Shown here: positions 23,923 through 31,588 of the stretch, one piece after another
Numbering within the stretch: the first letter of the stretch is position 1
How the letters are laid out: every line of letters starts with the position of its first letter
Assembly: GCF_007595705.1 (NCBI RefSeq)
Contig: NZ_NISY01000017.1
Span: forward strand, 1 to 64,000
Origin: Streptomyces sp. SAJ15
GTDB taxonomy: Bacteria > Actinomycetota > Actinomycetes > Streptomycetales > Streptomycetaceae
Reading direction: 5' to 3'
DNA: 64,000 nucleotides
Notes under the pieces: model-generated
Told to the model about the DNA's origin: nothing
Database searches by the model: none
The model's input: the letters and a program-made list of their open reading frames with translations, nothing else
Made by a program: the position numbers and the translations under genes

Positions 23923-25154
23923 GCGGCTTCCTGTTCGTGGTGCCGCCGCTGGTGGGCCATGTCAACCCCACGCTGGGTGTCGCGGCCGAGCTGGTCCGGC
24001 GCGGCCACCGGGTCGCGTGGGCGGGGCCGCCGCGGATCGTCGGCCCGCTGGTCGGCCGCGAGGCGCGGGTGTTCCCGTGCGCCGGCAGGGCGCCGGACGA
24101 CCCCGGGATGGCGCGGCCGCCGACCCTCCGCGGCGCCGCGGCGCTGAAGTACCTCTGGGAGCGCTATCTGGGGCCGCTGGCGGAGGAGATGGCGCCAGGC
24201 GTCCTGCGGGCGGTGGAGGAGTTCCGGCCCGACGTGCTCGTCGTGGACCAGCAGGCCGTGGCGGGCGCGCTGGTGGCCGAACGGCTCGGTCTCCCCTGGG
24301 CCACCTCGGCGAGCACCTCCGGCGAGTTCACCTCGCTGGTGGGGCTGCCGAAGGTCGAGGCGTGGATCGCCGACTTCGTCGACGACCTGCGGAAGCGGAT
24401 CGGCGACCCGCACGGGACCGGCGACCCGCGCCGGTCCGACCGACTGGTGCTGGTGTTCAGCGCCGAGGAGCTGATCGGCGCGGCCGAGCCCCTCGGCGAG
24501 CAGGTGCGGTGCGTCGGCCCGTCGATCGTGCCCCGCCCGTACGACGGGCACTTCCCCTGGGAGTGGCTGGACCGTGGGCGCCCCACCGTGCTGATCACCC
24601 TCGGGACCGCCAACACCGGCTCCGGGACGCGCTTCCTCACCGAGTGCGCCGCGATGGTCCGGGACCGCTCGGACCGCCTCCAGGCGGTCCTGGTCGACCC
24701 CTCGGGCTCGGTGCCCGGCGACGACGCGTTGCTGGTGCGCCCCAGCGTCCCCCAACTGCCGCTGCTGGAGCGGTGCGCCGCGGTGGTCTGCCACGGCGGG
24801 CACAACACGACCTGCGAGGCGCTGTGGCACGGGCTGCCCCTGGTGGTCGCGCCGATCCGGGACGACCAGCCGGCCATCGCCGCCCAGGTGGCCCGGGCCG
24901 GGGTGGGGGTGCGGGTGCGGTTCGGCCGGGTGACCGCCGAGCAGCTCGGCGCGGTCCTCGACGCCGTCCTCCACGAGCCGGGTTACCGGGCCGCCGCCCG
25001 GCGCATGGCGCGTTCCCTGCGCGCCGCCGGCGGCCCGGCCGCCGCGGCGACGCACCTGGAGGAGTTGGTCGTCGCCGCGTCGGTGGAGGGGAGCCGGCCA
25101 CCGGGGACTTCACCACCACGGCTCACCGCCGGACAAGGAGGCGCACACGCATGA
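23919..25154 (+). CDS. Glycosyltransferase, GT-B fold (MGT/UGT-like)
   Basis: 411-residue GT-B glycosyltransferase of the UGT/MGT (GT1) type. The N-terminal acceptor domain begins GFLFVVPPLVGHVNPTLGV, with the His of GHVNP as the likely catalytic base (about residue 13-15). The C-terminal nucleotide-sugar domain has ITLGTANTG and the signature VCHGGHNTTCEALWHGLPLV followed by RDDQP. Start GTG overlaps the hydrolase stop by four bases (GTGA), after GGGAGG. The sugar and acceptor are not readable; no sugar-biosynthesis genes are in the window, so a common NDP-sugar is likely. It probably glycosylates the acyl or polyketide product of the upstream synthases. Confidence 0.87.
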   Translation: MSGFLFVVPPLVGHVNPTLGVAAELVRRGHRVAWAGPPRIVGPLVGREARVFPCAGRAPDDPGMARPPTLRGAAALKYLWERYLGPLAEEMAPGVLRAVEEFRPDVLVVDQQAVAGALVAERLGLPWATSASTSGEFTSLVGLPKVEAWIADFVDDLRKRIGDPHGTGDPRRSDRLVLVFSAEELIGAAEPLGEQVRCVGPSIVPRPYDGHFPWEWLDRGRPTVLITLGTANTGSGTRFLTECAAMVRDRSDRLQAVLVDPSGSVPGDDALLVRPSVPQLPLLERCAAVVCHGGHNTTCEALWHGLPLVVAPIRDDQPAIAAQVARAGVGVRVRFGRVTAEQLGAVLDAVLHEPGYRAAARRMARSLRAAGGPAAAATHLEELVVAASVEGSRPPGTSPPRLTAGQGGAHA

Positions 25155-25903
25155 GCTTCTCTCTGCTCGAACTGGCCGACGGATTCCGGGCCTACGCCCA
25201 CAGCGGCATGGAGGCGCGCTTCATCTACCAGGAGATCTTCGAGGACCACAGCTATGTGCTCCCGGAGCTCCCCGAGGCACCACTCATCGTGGACGTGGGG
25301 GCCAACATCGGGCTCTTCTGCATCTACGTCAAGCGCGCCTACCCCGAGGCGCGCGTCATCGCGTTCGAACCCGCTCCGGAGAGCCTGCGCGCCCTGCGGC
25401 TCAACCTGGAGCTCCACCAGATCGACGATGTCACGGTGCACCCGCTCTGCCTCGGCTCCGAGCGGAACGACGCGGCACGCTTCGCCTACTACCCGCGGCT
25501 GCCGGGCAACTCCACCCTCCGCCCGGACGATCAGGTGCCCTTCAAGGCCAGGCTGTCCGAGATCCTCGGGAAGACCCTGGCCGCCTCGCTGTTCACCCCT
25601 CGAGAGCTGAACGTCCGGGTGGAACGGCTGTCGGACATCCTGGCCGACAGCCGGCTCGCCGGGGCGGACATCGATCTCATCAAGGTGGACGTCGAGGGGG
25701 CGGAGCTCGACGTGCTGCACGGGATCGACGACCACGACTGGCCCCGGATCGGCAACCTCGTCGTCGAGGTCGGTGACACGGACGGCAGGCTGCACGCGGT
25801 GGAGACCCTGCTGCGCGACCGCGGGTTCACGGTGTCCAGCGCCCCCACCTCGTTCATGGAGACGAGGCTCCCCTTCTACTACGTCACGGCCAGGCGGGGC
25901 TGA
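25151..25903 (+). CDS. FkbM-family SAM-dependent methyltransferase
   Basis: 250-residue FkbM-type methyltransferase. The SAM-binding motif I is IVDVGANIGLF at about residues 50-60, followed by the acidic loop IAFEPAPES and the family motif DLIKVDVEGAELDVLHG in the C-terminal half. FkbM enzymes usually O-methylate sugars or hydroxyl groups of natural products. It overlaps the glycosyltransferase stop as ATGA and has AAGGAGG upstream, so it closes the coupled operon. A role methylating the attached sugar or a hydroxyl of the chain is inferred from position only. The next feature downstream is the inverted terminator hairpin at 26066-26097. Confidence 0.87.
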   Translation: MSFSLLELADGFRAYAHSGMEARFIYQEIFEDHSYVLPELPEAPLIVDVGANIGLFCIYVKRAYPEARVIAFEPAPESLRALRLNLELHQIDDVTVHPLCLGSERNDAARFAYYPRLPGNSTLRPDDQVPFKARLSEILGKTLAASLFTPRELNVRVERLSDILADSRLAGADIDLIKVDVEGAELDVLHGIDDHDWPRIGNLVVEVGDTDGRLHAVETLLRDRGFTVSSAPTSFMETRLPFYYVTARRG

Positions 25904-26065
25904 CCATCGTTCGCGCCGAGGCTGGCGCGGCGAGGCAGGACGCGGGCTCCAGGACGGCCAGCAGGTCACGTCGCGTCAGTATGCGGGTGACGCACCCACG
26001 GTCCCCGGTGCGGCCGGTCCGCTTCGGCGGAGGGCACGGCCCAGGAGCGGACGGGACAGGACGAC
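25904..26065. other. Gap between synthase operon and second tRNA-like unit
   Basis: About 160 bp with no coding potential and no recognised site beyond short GC palindromes. It separates the FkbM stop from the hairpin at 26066-26097, which can end transcription from both sides. Confidence 0.4.
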
Positions 26066-26097
26066 AAAGGCCCCTCCCGCACCGGGGAGGGGCCTTT
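26066..26097 (-). terminator. Bidirectional terminator after tRNA-like copy 2 and end of synthase operon
   Basis: A perfect 13-bp inverted repeat AAAGGCCCCTCCC (26066-26078) and GGGAGGGGCCTTT (26085-26097) with a six-base loop. On the minus strand it starts two bases after the CCA end of tRNA-like copy 2. On the plus strand it is the first strong hairpin after the FkbM gene. Its sequence differs from the terminator of copy 1 although its position relative to the tRNA-like body is the same. Confidence 0.82.
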
Positions 26098-26099
26098 CA

Positions 26100-26171
26100 T
26101 GGAGCGCCGAGCAGGCCTTGCACCTACATCTCTCGTTTGGAGACGAGCATCTTTCCTTAGACGACCGACGC
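26100..26171 (-). ncRNA. tRNA-like RNA gene, copy 2 (identical to copy 1)
   Basis: All 72 bases, and the three bases before the 5' end, are identical to 8675-8746. It forms the same cloverleaf with Trp-like CCA anticodon, six-base loop and encoded CCA. Flanking sequences are diverged but keep the same architecture (TACAGT -10-like element, GC hairpin, body, terminator). This suggests purifying selection or gene conversion on the body. It lies tail-on to the synthase operon and head-to-head with the pair 26245-28427, whose second gene is an AbiEii-type nucleotidyltransferase. Members of that toxin class (MenT) are known to modify tRNA CCA ends. A functional link is an inference from position. 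Confidence 0.8.
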
Positions 26172-26214
26172 ATCGAACCCCGCCCCGTGGGGCGGCGTCG
26201 TGAGACCTACTGTA
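26172..26214 (-). promoter_or_regulatory. Conserved promoter and 5' hairpin of tRNA-like copy 2
   Basis: The minus strand shows a TACAGT -10-like hexamer (26209-26214), then a GC hairpin CCGCCCC/GGGGCGG (26180-26186 and 26189-26195), then the tRNA-like 5' end. Aligned with copy 1 the hairpin arms, an AGA-CTACT-TAC segment and spacing are kept, while intervening bases differ. The divergent gene at 26245 starts about 30 bp away. Confidence 0.6.
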
Positions 26215-26244
26215 CTACAGATCCGCACTTGAGATCATGGCCCG

Positions 26245-27048
26245 GTGCTGACGCTCCACCCGAGCCCGCCGCAGTTCGCGGGCGATTTCGAGATCCATCT
26301 GACGGTTCGTGCCGACGCGGACGGTCGGACCGCCGACGACCGCGCCACCTCGCCCCCCGGACCGGCCGACGACGGACCGGACGACAACGGCCCGGCCGAC
26401 GACGGACCGGGCGACGACCGCCTGGCGCTGCTGGCCGCGGAGTGCGGGTGGAAGTACGCCCGCATCGTGTTGGACCGGGGTCGGGTGCCGGCGCAGCCGA
26501 TGGTCACCCTGCGGACAGCCGGGACCCTCGCCGCGGCGCGGGCGGTCGCCGACGGGGCGGCGCGGCGGCTTCGGGAGGCGGGCTGGGCGGTGGTGCGGAC
26601 GAAGGTCGAGGCCGCGCCGTGGGCGCGGGGGGTGCCCGGCCGCGACACCGAGGGCGTGGCGCTGGGCCCGGGCTACTACTTCGAGCACCACATCAAGCTG
26701 CTCCTGGAGCCGGGGACCGACACCACGGCGACGGCGGCCGTCGCCGACCGGCACGCGGCCCATCTGTCGCGCAACGCCCGCCGGATCCGCGAGGACGGGC
26801 GCGCCGAACGCTTCGTCACCCAGCGCTGCCGGTTGGTCGGCCGGGACACGGCCGGCCGTCGGCTGGCGGCGCTGACCGCGGAGCTCGGCGCCCTGGGCCA
26901 TGAGATGGTCTCGGTGGAGCGGGAGTTCGTGGTGTACGACAGCGACGAGACGCTGGACGCGGGCTGGATACGGGAAGGGCACGGGACCGACGGAGGGCGC
27001 GCGGGGCGCGCCGCCGCCGGGACGCGAGCGGGGGAGGAGACACGATGA
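26245..27048 (+). CDS. Hypothetical partner of the AbiEii-like nucleotidyltransferase
   Basis: 267 residues, no family recognised with confidence. The N-terminus has FEIHLTVRAD, then an acidic Asp/Pro/Gly-rich insertion (about 27-58), then an alpha/beta region with WKYARIVLDRG, RLREAGWAVVRTKVEAAP and YFEHHIKLLLEP. The HLT and HIK stretches recall the two His motifs of 2H phosphoesterases, but the second lacks the usual Thr/Ser. ATG of the next gene overlaps its stop (ATGA), so the two proteins are made together. By analogy with toxin-antitoxin pairs it might be a regulator or antitoxin, but it carries no visible DNA-binding domain. The start codon is close to the divergent tRNA-like promoter. 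Confidence 0.6.
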   Translation: MLTLHPSPPQFAGDFEIHLTVRADADGRTADDRATSPPGPADDGPDDNGPADDGPGDDRLALLAAECGWKYARIVLDRGRVPAQPMVTLRTAGTLAAARAVADGAARRLREAGWAVVRTKVEAAPWARGVPGRDTEGVALGPGYYFEHHIKLLLEPGTDTTATAAVADRHAAHLSRNARRIREDGRAERFVTQRCRLVGRDTAGRRLAALTAELGALGHEMVSVEREFVVYDSDETLDAGWIREGHGTDGGRAGRAAAGTRAGEETR

Positions 27049-28427
27049 CGACGTGGGAGAGGCTCGACTGGGGGCCGTGGGAGGCCGACGACACCGTCCC
27101 GCAGCAGGGGCCGGACGAGGCCGTCCGCGCCCGTAAGGAGCTGCCGCGCACGCTGGTGCCGGTGGCGGGTGAGGGGGTGGCGCAGTCCCCCGTGTTCGAC
27201 CCCGCCATGAAGCACCACGCGAGGGCCCTGCGGCCGAGCGAGCCGCGGTTCGCCGACGCGCGCACCGGCGACGGCTGGCACGCGGCCCGTCGGCTCGCCC
27301 TCGACCATGTGCTGGACGCGGTCGGGGGCGGCGAGTGGGCCGACCACCTGGTGCTGCGCGGCAGCGTCCTGCTGCGGGCCTGGTACGGCGCGGCCGCGCG
27401 CGAGCCGGGGGACCTGGACTTCGTCGTCCAGCCCCGGGACTGGGAGCTGCCGGACCCCCGCAGCGACCGCATGCTCGACGGCATCGCGCGGGCCGCCGAG
27501 GAGCTGTCGCTGCGCGACGGCCGGGTGCGGCTCGACGCGGGCGGCGCGGTCAGCGACTCGATCTGGACCTACGACCGGGTGCCGGGCCGTCGTCTGGTGA
27601 TCCCGTGGACGGCCGAGGGCCTGCCGGGCGGCAGCGTGCAGTTGGACTTCGTGTTCAACGAGCCGTTGCCCGTCCCGGCCGAGCTCACCGAGGTGCCGCG
27701 CCGGGGCGGCTCGGGGGAGCCGCTCCGGCTGTGGGCCGCCGGCCGTGGACTCTCCCTCGCGTGGAAGATCATGTGGCTGGTCTCCGACAGCTATCCGGAG
27801 GGCAAGGACCTCTACGACGCCCTGCTGCTGGCCGAGGACCCGGCCACCGAACTCCCGCTCGGACTGCTCCGGGAGGTGTTCACGGGCGTGGACTACGGTG
27901 CCTACGCGCGGTTCCCCGTGTTGCCCGAGCTCATCGCCTCGTCCGCCTCCCAGGCCGAGTGGTTCGAGTTCGCCAAGGACCACCCGGAGATCGCCGGCGC
28001 GCCCGACCGCTGGTTCGACGGCCCGCCCCGTGCGGTCGTGGACCGGCTCGTCGCCGCCCTGGCCCCCGTCTACGCGCTCGACGAGGACGGCGACGACTCC
28101 CCCGCGTATCGGCTGCGCGCCGCGTGGTTCGCGTCGGGGCTGCCGCCCTTCCGGGAGGCGCTGGCGTCGGGGGGCCTGGACGGGCTCCAGCAGCTGCTGG
28201 TCGAGCAGCACCTGCACGCGGCGGAGGCGATCGTCATCACCCGTGAGCTGCTCGGCCGTCGGGAGTGCGACCTGGAGCGCGCGGCCGGGATCGTCGCGGA
28301 GTTCCGCGACGGCGACCACAGCCCGCAGGTCCGCGAGAGCCGTGGACGGCTCGGCGACCCCGCCGAGGCCCTCGTGGAGCTCCGGACCGCCACGATGCCG
28401 GAGCGCGACCGGCCGGCGGCGGGCTGA
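27045..28427 (+). CDS. AbiEii/AbiGii-type nucleotidyltransferase
   Basis: 460-residue protein of the AbiEii (DUF1814) nucleotidyltransferase family. Key motifs: LRGSVLLRAWYG (Gly106-Ser107), metal-binding Asp123 and Asp125 in EPGDLDFVV, conserved Lys in LAWKIMWL, and the family motif EGKDLYDALLLAED. Relatives include AbiE abortive-infection toxins and MenT proteins that add nucleotides to the 3' end of tRNA. It is longer than the usual 300 residues, with a C-terminal helical extension of about 150 residues. No AbiEi-like antitoxin (winged helix) is next to it; the coupled upstream gene is of another type. Toxin activity is not proven; actinomycetes carry many such proteins of unknown role. 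Confidence 0.75.
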   Translation: MTTWERLDWGPWEADDTVPQQGPDEAVRARKELPRTLVPVAGEGVAQSPVFDPAMKHHARALRPSEPRFADARTGDGWHAARRLALDHVLDAVGGGEWADHLVLRGSVLLRAWYGAAAREPGDLDFVVQPRDWELPDPRSDRMLDGIARAAEELSLRDGRVRLDAGGAVSDSIWTYDRVPGRRLVIPWTAEGLPGGSVQLDFVFNEPLPVPAELTEVPRRGGSGEPLRLWAAGRGLSLAWKIMWLVSDSYPEGKDLYDALLLAEDPATELPLGLLREVFTGVDYGAYARFPVLPELIASSASQAEWFEFAKDHPEIAGAPDRWFDGPPRAVVDRLVAALAPVYALDEDGDDSPAYRLRAAWFASGLPPFREALASGGLDGLQQLLVEQHLHAAEAIVITRELLGRRECDLERAAGIVAEFRDGDHSPQVRESRGRLGDPAEALVELRTATMPERDRPAAG

Positions 28428-28521
28428 GGAGACGCACAGGCGAGGGCGGACGACGCACTGGTCGTCGAGACGGCCGAACCGTCGGGCTGAGGTCCTCGGC
28501 TGACAAATCCGTCACTCAACG

Positions 28522-28553
28522 GGTCCGCGGACGACCGTGGTCGTCCGCGGACC
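28522..28553. terminator. Bidirectional terminator between convergent genes
   Basis: A perfect 15-bp inverted repeat GGTCCGCGGACGACC (28522-28536) and GGTCGTCCGCGGACC (28539-28553) with a two-base centre lies between the convergent ends of the nucleotidyltransferase and the pentapeptide-like gene. No T-tract follows, as is common in high-GC actinobacteria. Confidence 0.7.
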
Positions 28554-28563
28554 GCGGCGCGCC

Positions 28564-30069
28564 TCACTGGCGGCTCAGCGAGCGGCTGATGCCGGCGGCG
28601 ATCGTGGTGGCCAGGATCCAGCCGGTGACGATCAGCCCGTAGGAGAGCCACTGGTGCCAGCCCCGTGGGGCGAAGGCGGACTCCTGGCCGAAGCCGATGA
28701 TCGGCAGCAGCAGGTCGAGCGTGTAGAAGAGCGGGTCGAAGTCGGGGGCCTCGTCCGGCTTCAGCGGTCGCGGATGGTGCCGCGCGAAGGCGAGGGTCCC
28801 GGTGAGCAGCAGGGCCAGCAGCCATCCGGCGGCGCGCATGGGGCGGAAGCCGTAGCCGACGGCGGCGTCCTGGAGGTAGCCCCAGATCCTGGCGTAGGGC
28901 GGCAGGGTGCGGCGGTGGCGGCGGAGTTTGGCCAGTTGGACGGTGCGCGCGGCGGCCTCGTCACCGGCGGTGCGGTAGGCGAGGGTCAGTTGCTCGTAGG
29001 CGTACGGGACATAGCCGTCCGCGTCGCGCTCCAGCAGCGGCAGCCGCCGTGCGGCGGGGAGGTGGGGGACGAGGGTGCGGTAGCTGAGGCCGTCGGTCCT
29101 GATCCGGCCGGGCCAGACCTCCGGGGGCAGGTGCAGCACGTCGAGTTGGGAACGGCGCAGGGTCACCTTCCCCTGGATCGGCTCGGCATCCCGTAGCCAC
29201 AGTTCGCCGATGGTGCAGCTGCTGGCGCGGAGCGCCTGGCCGCCGGGGTTCGACAGTCGGGCCCGGGTGAGGTCGAACTGGCGGGGAATGGTGGCGCCCC
29301 GGAGGTCGACGCGGCCGTCGACCCGCAGGTCCGCCCCGCGCAGGTCGGTGCCGACCGACAGGTTCTCGGCGTGCAGGGCGGTGCCGCCGGGCGCGTGAAG
29401 GCGGGCGCGGTCGAGGTTGACCTGCCCCTCGACGGTCGTGGCCTTCAGCCGGATCTGGCCGTGCGCCACGAGGTCGACGGCCCAGAGGTCCGCGCCGATC
29501 AGCGCGTGGTTGAGCCGCAGCACCGGCCCCTCGGCGGCTCCGGCGGTGGGGCCCGGCTCGTCCGCGTCGGCGGGCGCCTCCGGGTCGCCGAGCCGCGCCC
29601 CGTTGAGGAAGAGCGCCCCGGAGACCTGGGCCCCCGCGAGCCGGACCGGGCCGGTGATCCGGCAGCAGTTGAGCCGCAACACCCCGTCCACGCGCACCGC
29701 CCCGGCGTTCAACCCCGGCAGCGCGGAGTCGCTGAACACCAGGATGCGCAGGTGCGCGCCGTAGAGGTAGGGGGCGTGCTCGAAGTGGCAGGCGCGCAGC
29801 CGTACGGGGTGGTCGACCGTCCCGTAGCCGAGGTCCAGCCGGCCGGTGACGCGGGCCCCGGTCAGCTTCAGACCCGCTATCTCACCGTCCTGCCGGGGCC
29901 CGTCGAGCAGCAGCGCTCGTAACACCTCGGCGCGCACCGTCCGCCCGGGTCCCCAACCGGCCCCGGCCATCGGATCGTCGTCGGCGCCGTCGCGGAAGTC
30001 GACGGCCTCGCCGCGGGGGAAGGCGCGCCAGACACGGCGCTCGGCCGGCGAGAGGTCGGTGATCTCCAC
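28564..30069 (-). CDS. Membrane protein with pentapeptide-like beta-helix domain
   Basis: 501 residues. The first 330 consist of repeating beta-strand units with Leu, Ala and Arg at regular spacing (LKLTGARVTGRLDL, VRVDGVLRLNC, GADLRVDGRVDLRGATI), reminiscent of pentapeptide-repeat or other right-handed beta-helix proteins. The C-terminal 130 residues contain a basic segment and two or three membrane spans (about 395-415, 437-455, 470-490). The arrangement suggests a cytoplasmic beta-helix tethered to the membrane. Function unknown. Start GTG with poor ribosome site. A similar architecture is often annotated simply as membrane protein in Streptomyces. Confidence 0.68.
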   Translation of the reverse strand: MEITDLSPAERRVWRAFPRGEAVDFRDGADDDPMAGAGWGPGRTVRAEVLRALLLDGPRQDGEIAGLKLTGARVTGRLDLGYGTVDHPVRLRACHFEHAPYLYGAHLRILVFSDSALPGLNAGAVRVDGVLRLNCCRITGPVRLAGAQVSGALFLNGARLGDPEAPADADEPGPTAGAAEGPVLRLNHALIGADLWAVDLVAHGQIRLKATTVEGQVNLDRARLHAPGGTALHAENLSVGTDLRGADLRVDGRVDLRGATIPRQFDLTRARLSNPGGQALRASSCTIGELWLRDAEPIQGKVTLRRSQLDVLHLPPEVWPGRIRTDGLSYRTLVPHLPAARRLPLLERDADGYVPYAYEQLTLAYRTAGDEAAARTVQLAKLRRHRRTLPPYARIWGYLQDAAVGYGFRPMRAAGWLLALLLTGTLAFARHHPRPLKPDEAPDFDPLFYTLDLLLPIIGFGQESAFAPRGWHQWLSYGLIVTGWILATTIAAGISRSLSRQ

Positions 30070-30212
30070 CGGCGGGATGGTGTCGCGCGCGTGTTCGTGG
30101 TGTCAACCGCGGCGCCGGCGAGAGCCGTTCCGGGCCGCCGCGCGGCGTGTTCACCGCGGCGCGGACGGGGTGGCGCGGACGGCACGCGCTGGAGCGCCGC
30201 CGGGTGACGGCG

Positions 30213-31469
30213 TCAGCGCAGCGGCACGGTCGCCCAGGGGCTGTGCGGGTCGACCAGCAGGATCCGGTGGGCGAGCAGGACGCTGGTGTACCACGGCCCG
30301 AAATGCTCCTCGTCGAAGTGGAGACAGCGTCCGAGGATGTATCCGGCGGAGAAGTCCTCCCAGGACTCGTAGAAGCCCCGCACGCTCACGCCGACCCGGG
30401 CGATGGCGGCGTGCATCTCCGGCTCCGTGGCGTAGCGCGCGCCCCTCCCCCAGCGTGCCATCTTCGAGGCGCGGCCGAGGTCCCAGGCGGCGACGGTCCG
30501 CACATGGCCGTCCGGCGGCAGCAGCCCGTCCGCGCGGAACCGGGCCTCGTACCGCATGACCTTGCCGACCAGGTCACGGGCGAAGGCCACGAACTCCTCC
30601 AGATCGGCCTCGCTGCGCGCCTGGACGCGGTCGCGGCAGACCGCTTCGACCCAGTCCCGCCACAACACCGGGTCGACGCGCGGGTGGCCCAGCTCGCGGA
30701 TGAGATCGTTGCGGGCCCGCAGCACGAGGTCCCAGTACCAGGGGCTGACCTCGCGGGTGAGCAGTCGCTCCTGCACGCCCAGCCAGTCGTCGCGCCCCTC
30801 GACGCCCCACGAGTCGACCAGCCGCTCCACCTCGTTGTGGTAGCCGGCGCCGTGCCAGTCCAGGGTGTTCCAGGCGTCGCCGTTGGCGTAGCAGAGGTGC
30901 GCCCCGCAGGCCAGGCCCAGCAGCATGTCGGGATCCTCCGGGGCCCCGGTGCGGCGGGTGACGACCCGGTCGCCGGTGCCGTCGGGCTCGTACAGGTCCT
31001 CGTGCAGGTCGCCCCAGACCTCCCGCTCCTCCTCGTCGGCGAGGAACCAGTGCTCGCACGGGGTGCCGCCGTTGACGACGAGGATCTCGCAGTCCTCGGG
31101 CCAGATGAGGGCGAGGCTGCCCAGCGTGATGAACTCGTAGACCACGTCGGGGTGCGGCCTGGGGAGCACGCCCGCCGTGTACACCTGGACGATCCTCCGC
31201 CCGTCGTCCAGGGCGGGGGCGTGCAGCGGGGCCTGGCCGTCGGTGCTCCGGGCGACGCTCAGGTCCACGGGCCGGTAGAGCCCCTCGGTGGCGAGGAGCC
31301 GCAGGTACGCGTATCTGGCGGCGTCGTCGTCCGCCTCGGTCCGCTCGGACAACGCGTAGAGCCGCTGCTCGAATTCGGTGGGCGCCGTCCAGGTGCCACC
31401 GTCCTCGGGCAGGGCTATGAAGGGCAGTATCTCGTCGTGCTGTACGTCCTGTACATCCTCGCCGTGCAT
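30213..31469 (-). CDS. DUF1266-family protein with SseB-like N-terminus
   Basis: 418 residues. The C-terminal 200 match DUF1266: Trp/Arg/His-rich core with YWDLVLRARNDLIRELGHP, WDLGRASKMARWG, ESWEDFSAGYILGR. The N-terminal part (ILPFIALPEDGGTWTAPT, DVVYEFITLGSLALIWPED) looks like a type III secretion SseB-like domain found in actinobacterial proteins. No catalytic motif. ATG 31469 is chosen because the sequence before it is Gly/Arg-rich and untypical. Function unknown; DUF1266 proteins are often linked to polymorphic toxin or effector loci, but no such genes are adjacent here. Confidence 0.68.
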   Translation of the reverse strand: MHGEDVQDVQHDEILPFIALPEDGGTWTAPTEFEQRLYALSERTEADDDAARYAYLRLLATEGLYRPVDLSVARSTDGQAPLHAPALDDGRRIVQVYTAGVLPRPHPDVVYEFITLGSLALIWPEDCEILVVNGGTPCEHWFLADEEEREVWGDLHEDLYEPDGTGDRVVTRRTGAPEDPDMLLGLACGAHLCYANGDAWNTLDWHGAGYHNEVERLVDSWGVEGRDDWLGVQERLLTREVSPWYWDLVLRARNDLIRELGHPRVDPVLWRDWVEAVCRDRVQARSEADLEEFVAFARDLVGKVMRYEARFRADGLLPPDGHVRTVAAWDLGRASKMARWGRGARYATEPEMHAAIARVGVSVRGFYESWEDFSAGYILGRCLHFDEEHFGPWYTSVLLAHRILLVDPHSPWATVPLR

Positions 31470-31588
31470 GATCAGAATGTATCGCGAGGCCCGGGGTGGG
31501 CCGGACGGCCCGCCGTGCGTGTGCCCGCGCACGCGGCCTGGTCACAGCCCGGTCCCGGCCGGGGGGCACGGACGCACGGGGGTGCGGC

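Noticed and set aside
8675..26171. The two 72-nt repeats as attachment sites of an integrated element
   Set aside because: The repeated part is a whole tRNA-like gene with its own terminator and leader structure, both copies lie on the same strand, and the 17.4 kb between them hold no integrase, recombinase, transfer or phage gene. An att-site duplication normally repeats only a tRNA 3' part. It remains possible in principle.
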